Of a stretch of DNA of 35,000 bases, positions 22,209 to 32,606 are shown in pieces. The stretch covers positions 1 to 35,000 of the forward strand of contig JAHBMJ010000664.1 of assembly GCA_018398765.1 (NCBI GenBank), read 5' to 3'. The position numbers and the translations under genes are program-made. Positions within the stretch are counted from its first letter, which is position 1. Every line of letters begins with the position of its first letter. Origin of the DNA: Chromera velia. Lineage: Eukaryota; Sar; Chromeraceae. The notes under the pieces were generated by a model. That model worked only from the letters and a program-made list of their open reading frames with translations, made no database searches and was not told where the DNA came from.

Positions 22209-22533
22209 TATATATATCAGTTTAAGCGCTAGCGCGATCTAGTATTCCAATCAGCTGCGTTCATTCTATCATGCACAGTTTCTACTCATTCCTCTCTCTC
22301 AGACTCTTGATCTATGCCAAACAGACATCAGACTCAAACGATGCTATCCGTTGCTCAAGTGACATATTACATGCTTGAATACGAAGATCAGACTCGATTT
22401 CAACGACTTTGATCGACGCGCGCGACACGTACGAAGCAAAACGCGGCGGCGGAATGTGGCGCGGCACGCTGGCTCACTCAGTCACGGCGCATGCGAAGGC
22501 TCAAAGGGCGGCGCTACAGGGTAAGACTCCACA
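22209..22533 (+). repeat. Right fragment of interrupted terminal direct repeat
   Basis: Nearly identical to 25570-25891, from AGTTTAAGCGCTAGCGCGAT to the terminal TCCACA. Confidence 0.9.
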
Positions 22534-25432
22534 GATCCCCCCCAGCCATGGACAGGGAAATCACGTCCTTACGATCAGTTAAACACATCTGAGCATGTGC
22601 AAAATTTAAAGGGAAAAAAAAGAGGCGAGTGAAAGAGCATGACCAACCAGACTCAATGCAAACCCATGCAACCAACAGAACACCTTTAAGGAGGTAGTTG
22701 AAAAAATCTAGACGCGAAAGTTGACAAACAGAAAAGTTTCTTCCCATTGATGCAAGAACTGGGAAAAGAAAAGGGCAGACCGATCGGCCTTTTACAGAGC
22801 AACAAACAGACTCAGAGGGACACGTGCGGCCAACCAAAGAACTAACGGGGCAAAAGTTCAGGCATGCACATGCATGCGCGTACACGCTCCCACCACATCA
22901 GATCTTCACATTCGTAAACGGGATAGTATTAGAGGGCACCGGAAGGCGGTAGATTAGAAAGCGGAGACGGCGCCAACACAAAAATTCTAAGAGGGATAGA
23001 CAAGCTCATTCCGACAAATCTCCACTCTTTGAACTCTTATGCAGTCCCACCGTTTCCTTTTTATCTCATTTTTCCTTCATGCTGCCTTCGTTTCCCTTGA
23101 AGCAAGACAGAAAAACAAAGTAGCTCCAATACCTCCGTGGTCTCAAAAGAAAGACGCAGATCGAACACCACCAACGACAAAGTGATCGAAAAGAAAGAGG
23201 CGGAACCGGCGGAAGGAAAGAGGTAGCCAACTCCGTTTCCCGACTTTATTTTGCCTTCTCTCACTCTCTCTCTCTCTTTCTCAGACCAGCTTGCTAGAAG
23301 GAAGCGGGCGACAGACAGAATAGTATGTCTGTAAGAGATCCCCTTCCACTTTTCTTTTCTGAATGCAAGTGACGGGCAGACGGAGGCTCGAACAAAACAT
23401 AAAGGGACGGCGAAACCAGAGGGCGGCAGCAGAAAGCCTCACACACATCTATTCAGATCATTTCCTCCTCTCTCTTCTATTTCACTTCCTTCCCAAAGAC
23501 TGCATGCGCGTCTTCGCTTGTTGTCAACAACACCGTAGATCGACCGAACACACAAGAACAGATATCAATAAATGAACGGCACCCGATCAGACCTATCGGA
23601 GGGAGATGCCTGGCGGCACATCATCTGGCTTCACGCAGATGCTTGTGCAGAGACTGCTGGTTCTACAAAGGCTCCCATCAACTCCCATGCTACGAGGGGG
23701 AGAGGCGATACCCAAAGAACCCAGAGGGCCTCCAAAGCACCGGTATCCCCTTGGAGAGAAAAGAAAGGCCACTCTTCCAAAACGAGCTCCAAAAGTTCCG
23801 AATACGCGGCACATGCAGCACTCGGCTTGATAATGTTGTTCTCGCAGTCCGCTTCTTTGATGCTCAGCTTTGCAATGAGCTCAGTCCCCCCCCAAGTTCA
23901 GTGCAGGGGCGCAAGGGCGGTCACAAGCAGTCGCAGGCACGCTCAGCCATAAGCATATGGCGGCGACAATCAGGCAGTCCTCTGCCCTTTTCACATGTAG
24001 CTGACGTAGGGGTAGGCAATCGAGTTGGAGTTCTTGTCGACAGAAGGACTCGACGGTCTCGTCGAGCACAAACACACTCCGCGCATGTCAGTTACACTGT
24101 AGCTACATAAAGGGAGGGAGAGAAGGGACCGGACACATTGCAAACTGCCCCGCTGGTCTTTTTTTATCTCGTCTTTTCTTTCTGTCTCGTTTCATCCCCT
24201 TGCTGCTCCTTTCGACACATGAACCCTTAACTCCGGACAAAAGACGCTCCAGTCACACTTAGTCGCTAGTACTTCGCATGTTCTCGGCCAGCCTCGATTC
24301 GATTCGCCCCCCCACCCCGAAGCGACCCCCCTCTCCCCCTCTTTCCCTCCCTTTTCTCCTCCCTTTCCCTTTCTCTTTGTCCCCCCTTTTCACCCCCTCT
24401 TCCCCTTTCCCCCTCCTTCTCCCACGACCCCCTCTTGCCCTTCCCTATTAGTTGAAAATGTGCCGGCGCCGGCGAGAGACGAGGCGGCAGCTGCCGTATG
24501 CCCTACTCTGTCTCTCAGTAGATCTGCCGCGACCCTTCTGCCTCTTTTACCATCGAGGGCAGGCTCGATATTATTTTGTATCCCTTCCTTACTTCCCCTT
24601 CCTTCCTATTCCAGGCTTGCCGCGTCGGGTCCCGGAGCAGAAGGCCTTCCCCGGCTAGCACACCGGCTGTCACCACATTGGTCCGTGTGGTACGCCGCCA
24701 CCTGTCCCTTCTGTCTGTTTAACGCGCATGCAGAGTCTCACACACCCGATCGAACGGCCACTCATCGAACGATCCATGTGATAGCCAGACAGCCAGAAGC
24801 AACAAGCTCATTCTTAGAAGAAGATGGCAGCATTGCAGACACATAGAGAGATGAAGGGCGTCTTCCTGTGTTTGAACACTGTCAGAGGACCAGTCGAGAC
24901 AGACCCAGACACGCTGGAGGTGTTTGCGGGCCACGAAGATGGTCAGCCTCTCGCAGACAAGCAAGCAACCAATAGCAAAGACAAGTGAAGGTGATCAGCC
25001 GACTCTCGTCTGGAAGACGGAGACAGTTACAGAATCAGCAGACATAAGGAAAGCACTCGACTGGCCGTTTGGATTGCGATCTGCTTGTAGGCGGCGGTCT
25101 CAATAAAGTCAAGCTTCTCGAAAGTCCGAGCAACACCAAGCAACGTACGTCTCTTCAACGCCCTCCAACAATCTTCAGATTCTCTATGCAACCGGCCAGC
25201 TAACCGGGGACAAAGGCAAAGCCCAGGATCGGACTCGAAGCAGATCTCTGAAAGAGGGTTCCAGGCAGCTTGGGACACAAGGGGACGCTGAATTCCCCTA
25301 CTCACGGTCTTTGCCTGACTGTGCCCGTATCGTTGCAATCGGGTTCCAACTGTTGCGTAAAAGGACAGGTCTGATCTCCATCACAGAAGGTACACGAGAG
25401 TCGACACTCATCGAGCTGAGCGTTCACCACAA
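22534..25432. other. Internal region of the composite element, no recognised gene
   Basis: About 2.9 kb between the two TG...CA repeats. Several short frames exist on both strands; the best looking is plus 23643-24110 (Cys-containing start CRDCWFYKGSH, no ATG), but I recognise no domain and none has clear coding character over its full length. A strong C/T strand bias occurs at 24300-24440. Confidence 0.4.
24300..24440 (+). repeat. Polypyrimidine tract, about 140 bases
   Basis: The plus strand is almost only C and T here, with runs of C5-C7 and CCCTTT units. Such mirror-like homopurine-homopyrimidine DNA can form triplex structures. No function is shown. Confidence 0.7.
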
Positions 25433-25891
25433 TGCTTTGTCCCTCCTGTCCGGCCACCTTATGGCGTCCAGACAGAAGGTAAAGCGAGGACAAGAACCTT
25501 AAGAAGATTTAGAGAAGGAACGTGTGCAACATTAACTCAAGCAACACTTTACAGGAGGTTTGGCTCTATATATATTAGTTTAAGCGCTAGCGCGATCTAG
25601 TATTCCAATCAGCTGCGTTCATTCTATCATGCACAGTTTCTACTCATTCCTCTCTCTCAGACTCTCGATCTATGCCAAACAGACATCAGACTCAAACGAT
25701 GCTATCCATTGCTCAAGTGACATATTGCATGCTTGAATACGAAGGTCAGACTCGATTTCAACGACTTTGATCGACGCGCGCGACACGTACGAAGCAAAAC
25801 GCGGCGGCGGAATGTGGCGCGGCACGCTGGCTCACTCAGTCACGGCGCATGCGAAGGCTCAAAGGGCGGTGCTACAGGGTAAGATTCCACA
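25433..25891 (+). repeat. Complete terminal direct repeat (empty-site copy)
   Basis: 459 bp, starting TG and ending CA. It contains the uninterrupted CTCTATATATATTAGTTTAAG site in which the other copy carries the Penelope-like insertion. ACAT follows directly. Confidence 0.88.
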
Positions 25892-25908
25892 ACATCTTCT
25901 TATATCTT

Positions 25909-25984
25909 CTGTCTGTCTGTCTGTATCTGTCTATACTACTAGTATCTGACAGGTCTGTCTATCTGTCTGTCTGTCTGTCTGTTG
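25909..25984 (+). repeat. Interrupted (TCTG)n microsatellite
   Basis: Two TCTG/TCTA runs lie a few bases after the right terminal repeat of the composite element. Confidence 0.85.
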
Positions 25985-26847
25985 CGATTGGTCTTTTGTG
26001 CTTGAAGCGGCTTGAAGAGAGAAAACGATCGAAGGAGTTTCAGATAAAAAAACTAGGAAAAGAGACCAAAAAAAGCTGAGTGTTTGCTTACGCTCTGGCT
26101 TAGGCAGTCTTCATCTCTGTCCGTCTATATGCCTTTTCAATAGCACACCTGAATCGAAATCCACACCTGTATCCATTTGTTTTTATACGTACGTCGAAGC
26201 ACGTTGCAGCTTGATGACGCGTAACATTGTTCGCGTACCAGTATTCGCCAGTATCCTCGGGCCATTTATAAAAAAAACTTTCTTTGTGGACATGTAGATA
26301 AGGTGAAAGAGATCAACACCATGGTAGTCTAGGAACTTGACAGAGGCAGGAAAGACTCTCAAAGCGAAAGCTTAGCTTGAAAGGCTCGGCTTTGTCATTT
26401 CGACAAAGCAAATCGACATGAACCTCGCATGGAGGGGAAAGGTCCCCGTGATGGTTGCGGAGGAGGGGATGGGACAGTTTTTCCTTTGAGATTGGTAGAA
26501 TAACACTCACGGGCAATTCAACTGGTCAGTACGTGGCAGTTTTTAGATGCAGCTGATTGCACTGGTATAATATTCAACTTGCCTCCGTTGAGTCATTTAT
26601 CCCAAAGACTTCCTCCATGGATCTGTTTAGACTTGAATCATCTGAGTAGTCACTGTGATGTTTCGATCCTTAATTTGACCTGGTCTAGTTGAACCGTGGC
26701 TGCATATGGTTTTAAGGGGTTTTTCATCCTCTGATGGTCCAGGAGGGGTACGAAGAAATCGAACGTATTCTACCTCACCATTCTTGAACGAGATATATTT
26801 TTAAAGTCTGATTGCACTGACTGTCTTTTCAACTTATTTTCTTCTTG
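25985..26847. other. Stretch without a recognised gene
   Basis: No coding frame of note and no RNA gene recognised. Composition is mixed, with no sizeable repeat seen. Confidence 0.4.
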
Positions 26848-26987
26848 TTATTTTTCTACTTGTATGCGCCTTCTCTTGTTAAATTTTCTTGTCGCTACTG
26901 CAGCCGCCAGTGCGGCTGCTACCGTATGGAATGTCTCTGAATCTTCGTCCTCCGACCCAGACACTCGGCAGAAAGGACGAGCATAGT
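26848..26987 (-). CDS. Possible terminal exon of an unknown minus-strand gene
   Basis: A pyrimidine-rich stretch ending in TTTAG (minus sense, about 26988) is followed by an open frame that reads YARPFCRVSGSEDEDSETF, then an Ala-rich helix and a basic tail (KFNKRRRIQVEK) to TAA at 26848. The acidic-then-basic pattern resembles a C-terminal tail. No upstream exon could be recognised, and AT-rich repeat DNA begins at about 27420, so the gene may be truncated or the call may be wrong. Confidence 0.22.
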
Positions 26988-27419
26988 CTAAATTGGGTGC
27001 ATGCATGGTGTGGGAAGGGGAGGGGGAGGGAGGGGGGGGAAGGAGCAGAGCTTCTGCTTCAGAATCTCCCCCATCTTGGTCCGACGGAAGGGGGAGGGGG
27101 GGGGAAAGGGAGAAGGAAAAGGATAGGGAGATATGGAACACAGATTTCTCTTCTCCTCTGCCAGGGAAAATCCAAGAAATGTAAACAGCCCACATCAGAG
27201 ACGTGGCACCACAAAGTGCCCCAAGATTGCAACGCAGAGGAGTTTTTATCCTAGTTCTCGATTTGTGTATGCCACTTTGTGAAGGCCACCATTCGAAGTT
27301 GCGCAGCATCGGGGATGTGAGAGCAGTGCAAGCTAGGTGGTCCCGGCGGGGGAGGGACACGGATTCTGGGGGAACATGTGGCTTATACTGCATGCCCGCG
27401 ATGAAGCTTCAATTTTAAT

Positions 27420-27953
27420 TGGCATTACCAATGTAATTCAAGAAAGAAGAAAAAAAAAAATTTAAAAAAACATAGAGTGAAGAAAAAATATAGAACAAAA
27501 AACATAGAGTGAAGAAGAAATAGAACACAAACGTATCTAATCATCCATCAAAGTTTAACAGATCAGTGCTCATAGTATGTGCAGCTTTATGTAAAAATGT
27601 TCTAGAAAATGTTAAGAAAAGTGCTATAACTAGGAAAAATGTCGTTAAAAAATAATGGGTCATATTCTGCTTAATTTGTAGCTAATATTCTTGTTTAATT
27701 ATACATTATATAGACTGTATCGTATATGCTATATAGCTCCGTACTGTACGTGTAAGGTCTCAGTGACATAAGTATGTTATAATACCATTGGTCTAGAAAT
27801 TAGAATCATAATACTATTATTACACTATAATAGTCCACTACGGTGGTGTGACTATACATGACTACACCATAAATGTTTTGAGAATTTCATAAATTCTACT
27901 TTCTCAAACGTTTTTTTCCTAAATTTCTTTAATCAATCAATCTTATTTTCCAC
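27420..27953. other. AT-rich flank of inverted-repeat element
   Basis: Strongly AT-rich, with A-runs and a repeated ACATAGAGTGAAGAA at about 27469 and 27501. No coding frame. Confidence 0.5.
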
Positions 27954-28834
27954 CTAGGGGTAATTTTCAAAAAAAACAAAAAAAAATGGGTTATTTTCAC
28001 TTTTTTGTTTTTTGTTTTTTTTCTGATGTCAAACTAAAAAATATGTTGTTTATTAGTGTTGTTGATGTGTTGCACGAATCAATAAGTATTGTTTAAGTGT
28101 TGTTATACTATTGTTTCTTTATTATAATGATAAATGAATGTTGTTGCACTGTTATATAACTGTTATTTATATGTTGCAAGGTGTTGCATACACAGTACGG
28201 TTAGGAGTTACTACCGGCCCCTTTTAGCTAGTAGCAAGTTACCGTTAGTTTGGTAACCATGAGATGGTAACCAGCGGACTTGAAGGCGTTTACCACTATA
28301 CCATGGTAGTTCAAGGGAAAACTCGGGTAAAAACAGTTGTTAGACCTATTTTAAAGCCTGACCACTTAACCCATTAGCAGTTTAAATCCTTGAAATGATC
28401 ATATTCAAATAGTATATGCTATACATAATGATATACTAGTTAGAGCAAGTTAGAGTTCAGTCATAAAATGATGAACATCTAGGATGAATATTGAGTTTTA
28501 CTAGAATAAATTTGTGATGAATGCCAAAAATATGATTTTTACTAGTCTAAAATTGGTTTTGTAAGTTAAGTTTGACTCAAAATGTGGCCAAATCTGCCTG
28601 TTTTTAGCTACTACCACTACCATTAGAATACTACTACCATAACTACAAAATTGGTAACCAGGTGGCCTAGTGACCGCCTAGTAACCGTCCTACTTTCGTT
28701 ACTCCTAACTGTACTGTGTAGTATTGCATATGCTTGTCGTGTCTTGATGGAGGTCATCATCAAAAAGCAAAAAAAAAAAAAATTACCCTGGAGACCGTAT
28801 TTTTTTTTGTTTTTTTCTTTTAATTACCCCTAGT
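27954..28834. mobile_element. AT-rich inverted-repeat (foldback/MITE-like) element
   Basis: The ends are inverted repeats: CTAGGGGTAATT followed by A-runs with one C (27954-27988), matched in reverse complement at 28797-28834. Inside is a second inverted pair, 28189-28211 against 28698-28720, with 21 of 23 bases matching (TACACAGTAC.GTTAGGAGT.AC), and GGTAACC-type motifs on both arms. No protein is encoded. The structure suggests a non-autonomous DNA element able to fold back; no transposase family can be assigned. Confidence 0.5.
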
Positions 28835-29113
28835 TTCCCACATTAAAAATTTAAAATATAGTCACGAACTTACGGTACATTTTGTAGAGTTTTGTAGATA
28901 TTAAAAGCTGCTATTAAAACTAGTATTGAAATTAGTTGTGACTAAGTTGTTATTTATATTAATTTTTATAAATTAATCGAAGTTACTAGCGAAGTTAGCA
29001 GTGTATGAATTCTGCAATCAAATATGTCTAGAAATATGTATAGTTTTTATATGTTTTTACTAAGAGTGTATGAAAGAAGTTCAAAGAACTAGTGAAAGAA
29101 TCGACCTTTTCAT
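28835..29113. other. AT-rich 3' flank of the permease gene
   Basis: No coding frame. AT-rich up to the stop codon of the minus-strand permease gene at 29114. Confidence 0.5.
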
Positions 29114-30160
29114 CTACGGTCCGTATCCTGTAACGGCAGTCGTCGTGTTGCGGCGGTCACTTCTACAGCAACAGCAGCAGATGTACAAAAACGTCGATCG
29201 GACACATCGAAACAAAACTCCGCACAGGTCTCTGTCAGCAGCGGCAGCACTCCGATCCCTCTTCACCAGCCAATCGGGTCGTATTGCATGAGTTTGCGGG
29301 TCGAACAGATAACTGAACGAGAGAAGCAAGGTCAGGACAAGGCCCAAGGAGGCAGTTCCTCCTATCATGTAGATAATCATCACCTGATACTTCGCAGCCA
29401 CAACAGGGGGGGATCCCCCCAAGATTTGGCCTGTCATCATACCTGGAACGCTTACCAATCCGATAACAGTCATGTTGTTTAACGTCGGCGTCAGACCCAC
29501 AGACAGCGCCTCACGAATAACAGGTAGCGACGCTTCCCACCTACTTGCTCCTAGAGAGAGACGCCACTGCAGGGCGGTGCCTGCCGGCCCTGCCTGGGCC
29601 CAATTCTTCAATGCGCACTCCAGCCCGAGGGAGATGGCGGTCAACACGTTGCCAATCAGCATGCCAAGCAGGGGAATGAAATATTGAGGTGCATACCAGT
29701 AAGTTGGGACTTGAATGACAAAGGCGGTACTCACTGCCGCCAAGGTGAGTGCGGGTACGGACACCCCAATCAAAACACACGTCCACATATAGGGGAAATA
29801 GAAACTGCACCGCGTCGACGCCTCTCTCGCCGCAATGATCAGGGCAAGTGCGGAGAGGGCAGCGACGAGTCCCGCATTCTGCAGGGTGAAGACGGGTTTG
29901 AGGATGAAACCCAGCAGAGTGACCTGGAGTCCTGCTCTGACTGTTGCGATGAAGAGACGGCCCTCCAAATTTAGGGAAAATCGGAGAGACACCAACAAAC
30001 ACAGAATCATCGCGCCAAAAGGAATGGTCATGTTCAACCAATCAATGTCCAACGCAGCCTCTGGTCCCTCCCCCCCCCCTCCCCCCACACCTTCCAGGGG
30101 GACCCTCTCACTTGGGTCCAAAACCTCCACGTTCGACAGTCTTACCTCCTCACCACCCAT
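29114..30160 (-). CDS. fetB: UPF0014 family ABC permease (FetB / ALS3-STAR2 type)
   Basis: This is the membrane subunit of a two-part ABC exporter. Bacterial FetB with FetA exports iron; plant ALS3/STAR2 with STAR1 acts in aluminium tolerance. The 348-residue frame has about seven hydrophobic segments between residues 40 and 330. It also carries the family signatures RLSLGASRWEA and LTPTLNNMTVIGLVSVPGMM, followed by TGQILGG and AAKYQVMIIYMI. The ATG at 30158-30160 is the first Met; the frame is open 15 bases further up through a predicted splice acceptor (30170/30171). The N-terminus (about 38 residues) is Gly/Glu-rich and has no bacterial counterpart. The C-terminal tail is basic with a Cys5 run. 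It lies just downstream of its ATPase partner on the same strand, and I infer a shared transcript. The substrate is inferred from the family only. Confidence 0.93.
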   Translation of the reverse strand: MGGEEVRLSNVEVLDPSERVPLEGVGGGGGEGPEAALDIDWLNMTIPFGAMILCLLVSLRFSLNLEGRLFIATVRAGLQVTLLGFILKPVFTLQNAGLVAALSALALIIAAREASTRCSFYFPYMWTCVLIGVSVPALTLAAVSTAFVIQVPTYWYAPQYFIPLLGMLIGNVLTAISLGLECALKNWAQAGPAGTALQWRLSLGASRWEASLPVIREALSVGLTPTLNNMTVIGLVSVPGMMTGQILGGSPPVVAAKYQVMIIYMIGGTASLGLVLTLLLSFSYLFDPQTHAIRPDWLVKRDRSAAAADRDLCGVLFRCVRSTFLYICCCCCRSDRRNTTTAVTGYGP

Positions 30161-30169
30161 CTTTTGTCT

Positions 30170-30262
30170 CTGCAATCAAAATGTAGGGGTAACCCCCTTC
30201 CTTTCTCTTTCGGTCTCTCGACCCCTCTTCTTTTTTGATGCGCGGGTAGGAATCCAACTTAC
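30170..30262 (-). other. Predicted 93-bp intron between ATPase and permease frames
   Basis: In minus sense, GTAAGT begins at 30262 and a pyrimidine/T-rich stretch ends in TTGCAG at 30170. Splicing leaves TGA of the ATPase, eight sense codons (AKTLRRQK) and the permease ATG, all in one frame. An alternative donor, GTCTGA at 30283, would remove the TGA itself and also stay in frame. Confidence 0.5.
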
Positions 30263-30277
30263 TCTAAGCGTCTTTGC

Positions 30278-30784
30278 TCAGACACTCGAAGCGCCGACAC
30301 CACTTTCTCCTGCGGCTGCGGCTGCAGTGAGAAGGGCCGTCTGGTGGGATGAGAAGTTGCAGAGGTCTAGCGCCCTCTGTGCTCTCAACCTCTCTTTCTG
30401 TGCCTTGTCGTGAGTCACCCAGACGCACGTCAGCCGTCTCTCCTTGACGGTCTTCTCGACCGCCAGTTGAGCCTTCAGGTCGAGGGAGGCGGTGGGCTCG
30501 TCAAGCAGCAGCACAGAAGGGCCAAGCGCGACGCAGATCGCAAGGGCAGCACGTTGGCGCTCACCTGCGGGGGGAAAACGAAGGAAAACAAACAATGAGA
30601 GGGAAAGAGGGACACATGTGTACCTGCATCTGCCAACCCGCCCGCCCGCTCGCTCGCTCGCCACCACACACACACACACACAGACAGAGGAGAAAGAGAG
30701 AGAGAGAGAGAGAGAGAAGAACGAACGAACGAACGAACGAACGAACGGACGGACGGACGGACGGACGAACGAACGAACGAACGA

Positions 30785-30820
<36 letters not shown>

Positions 30821-30881
30821 GAGAAAGAAAGACAGACAGACAGACAGAAAGAAAGACAGACAGAAAGAAAGAAAGAAAGAA

Positions 30882-30913
<32 letters not shown>

Positions 30914-30962
30914 CAGACAGAAAGGACAGACAGAAAGGACAGACAGACAGACAGACAGACAG

Positions 30963-31026
<64 letters not shown>

Positions 31027-32030
31027 TAAGTCGATCCACCAGCGCGAAACCTCGCAGTCAAGAGGAATTGCGGAAGTCCGTTCGAAAAGAAGTCTCGTGC
31101 AGGTAGGCGGGTGAATTGAGAAATCTATTGCAGCAGAGACGCATGGTTACGCTGCACATTTCGAGGCAGCTCAGTACAGGGCTGGTTGGGTGGGCTAATC
31201 GTTTCTGGACTGACTTTATGCAACTTAGGGGAGAGCGAAGCTTTGGAAGGAGAGAATTCAAAGAAGACGAGCAAGTCGGGGAACGACTTGCATTTTTTGA
31301 TTCGGCAAAGCTCAAACTGAATGCGAAAAAGTCGAAAGACGAGGACTACACAGTTGTATACATCCCACTTTACCTGGTTTCTTCTGGGGGGAGAGGAGGA
31401 GGAAAAGCATCAATGAAAGTGTTCATGGGCACCTCGAACCACAATGTGCCGTTACTGACCCCCACTAAGAGTCTGCCAGGGTTCAGAAAAGGCGTCCTCT
31501 CGGAGTCCCCAAGAGGCCGCAATCTCCTGCGCAATGCGGATGTCGGCGGAGGGTGCAGGAGACGGGGAGACGGCTCCGGAGACGGGAACACTCTCTCTGT
31601 CTCTCTTCACGCGGCTTTTCAACTTCAACGTCTCTGTCCACAAATCCAAAGGTGTCCCAGGAAAAACGGGAGCTTCTTGAGCGACGTAGCACACGTCACG
31701 TCGCCACACAGGCACGCCCCCTTTTGTTTTCTCAGCCGGGACACCGCGCAGGGATACGGTGCCTTTGCTGCGAGGTTCCAAAATCGCGAGTGTCTTCAGG
31801 AAAGTCGACTTGCCTACACCGGATGGACCAACCACCAGGCAGCAGTCGCCTTCTTGAAGCTGCAAGGAAACGCCAGTCCAAAGGAGTCGTCGGTTTTGGC
31901 CCGAACCAACGGACCGTTCAAAATCTTTCACTTCGAAAAATGGGTACGAGGGTGAGGGTTCCGTCTCCTGCGCCGCTTTTTCCGACGACAAGGGGAACTT
32001 GGCAGATGGTTGTCCCTTGCCCCCAATCAT
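30278..32030 (-). CDS. fetA: ABC transporter ATPase (FetA / STAR1 type), two exons
   Basis: This is the nucleotide-binding subunit that would power the neighbouring permease. Exon 1 is 32030-31460 and exon 2 is 30564-30278, giving 285 residues. Walker A GPSGVGKST is at 68-76, the Q-loop Gln at about 118 (CYVAQEAPVFPGT) and the signature LSGGERQRAALA at 188-199. Walker B VLLLDEPTASLD is at 208-219 and the H-loop His at 242. The splice falls inside the signature, LSGG|E, with donor GTCAGT and acceptor CCCGCAG; the join restores LSGGERQR exactly. An unspliced reading would end at TAA just after LSGGQ. The gene starts at ATG 32028-32030, with an N-terminal extension of about 30 residues. A Ser/Pro insertion sits at about 146-163. 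The short spacer to the permease and their order match bacterial fetAB, and the pair may be co-transcribed or fused. Confidence 0.93.
30665..31024 (+). repeat. 360-bp mosaic microsatellite in the ATPase intron
   Basis: Consecutive arrays in plus sense: (CA)n, (AG)n, (GAAC)n, (GGAC)n, (GAAC)n, long (GAAA)n, (GACA)n mixed with GAAA, and a final (AG)n. All lie in the ATPase intron (30565-31459). The long Arg/Lys/Glu or Ser/Phe/Leu frames over it are artefacts of the repeats. Confidence 0.92.
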
Positions 32031-32606
32031 TTCTTTTGCGCAGAGCGCGCAGGCATGGAGAAGAAAGCAAACCTTTTTGAAACACTTCTAGGTGCACATC
32101 GTTTCGATCGGGCATGACATGAACGTTCTGCCTGCCTTGGACGGCCAGCTTCACAGATCTCCACAGGCCTCCGCGCATGCACAGCCGCGTCCTGCATGGC
32201 AGTGACCGCGCGCGGCCGCGCGCGAACTTTTTCAGATTCCCACCGATTCCCATGCAACGTACGCGCGCGGAGACGCGGCGCATGCAGCTGGCGGTAGACG
32301 GCTGACATCGGCTGACATTGAAGGACTGAACCGAGTGTGAATCTGTGTAACATACTATATATGTGTGACTGGACAGTTGATGTCTACGATCTGACATCAA
32401 TTAAATCTGAATGGTAGAAAAGTATGTAGAGGATCTATATATGACTGCGTACGGATTTTTGCCCGAAGTGGAGATTTTCTTTTCGGACGTTCGCTCACCA
32501 GGATTTTGCTTTTGTCTTCACTTCATCTTGTCGTCTCCTTTTTGAGTCGCTCCCTTTTGTAATCGCCTTAGACTTGCTTTCCCTTTTGCCAAAAAATCGG
32601 TTAGCG
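32031..32606. promoter_or_regulatory. Putative GC-rich bidirectional promoter region
   Basis: This lies between the minus-strand ATPase gene and the plus-strand ankyrin pseudogene. 32190-32290 is very rich in CG dinucleotides, with an 18-base perfect palindrome (32207-32224). From about 32400 the composition becomes TTT/TTG-rich, typical of the 5' leaders in this window. The promoter role is inferred from position. Confidence 0.35.
32207..32224. repeat. 18-bp CG palindrome
   Basis: CGCGCGCGGCCGCGCGCG is its own reverse complement. Such alternating CG can adopt Z-DNA or a cruciform. Confidence 0.8.

Larger units (their letters stand above)
15947..25891. mobile_element. Composite element bounded by 460-bp TG...CA direct repeats
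   Basis: A complete copy at 25433-25891 starts TGCTTTGTCCC and ends TTCCACA. The same sequence occurs at 15947-16086 joined, across a 6.1-kb insertion, to 22209-22533. ACAT lies immediately before the left copy (15943-15946) and immediately after the right copy (25892-25895), as a 4-bp target duplication would. The interior apart from the nested insertion is 22534-25432. I see no polypurine tract before the right repeat, no primer-binding site after the left one and no gag-pol. It may be a non-autonomous LTR-like (LARD/TRIM-type) element or another terminal-direct-repeat element. Confidence 0.55.

Noticed and set aside
25909-25984. CRISPR-like or satellite array
   Set aside because: The units are four bases long; it is a simple (TCTG)n microsatellite.
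30492-31106. Long Arg/Lys/Glu/Thr frame on plus and Ser/Phe/Leu frames on minus over 30490-31060
   Set aside because: They are translations of tetranucleotide microsatellites inside the ATPase intron.
31116-31955. 279-codon plus-strand frame opposite the ATPase gene
   Set aside because: It overlaps ATPase exon 1 in antisense and has no recognisable motif. The minus-strand ABC motifs decide the strand.
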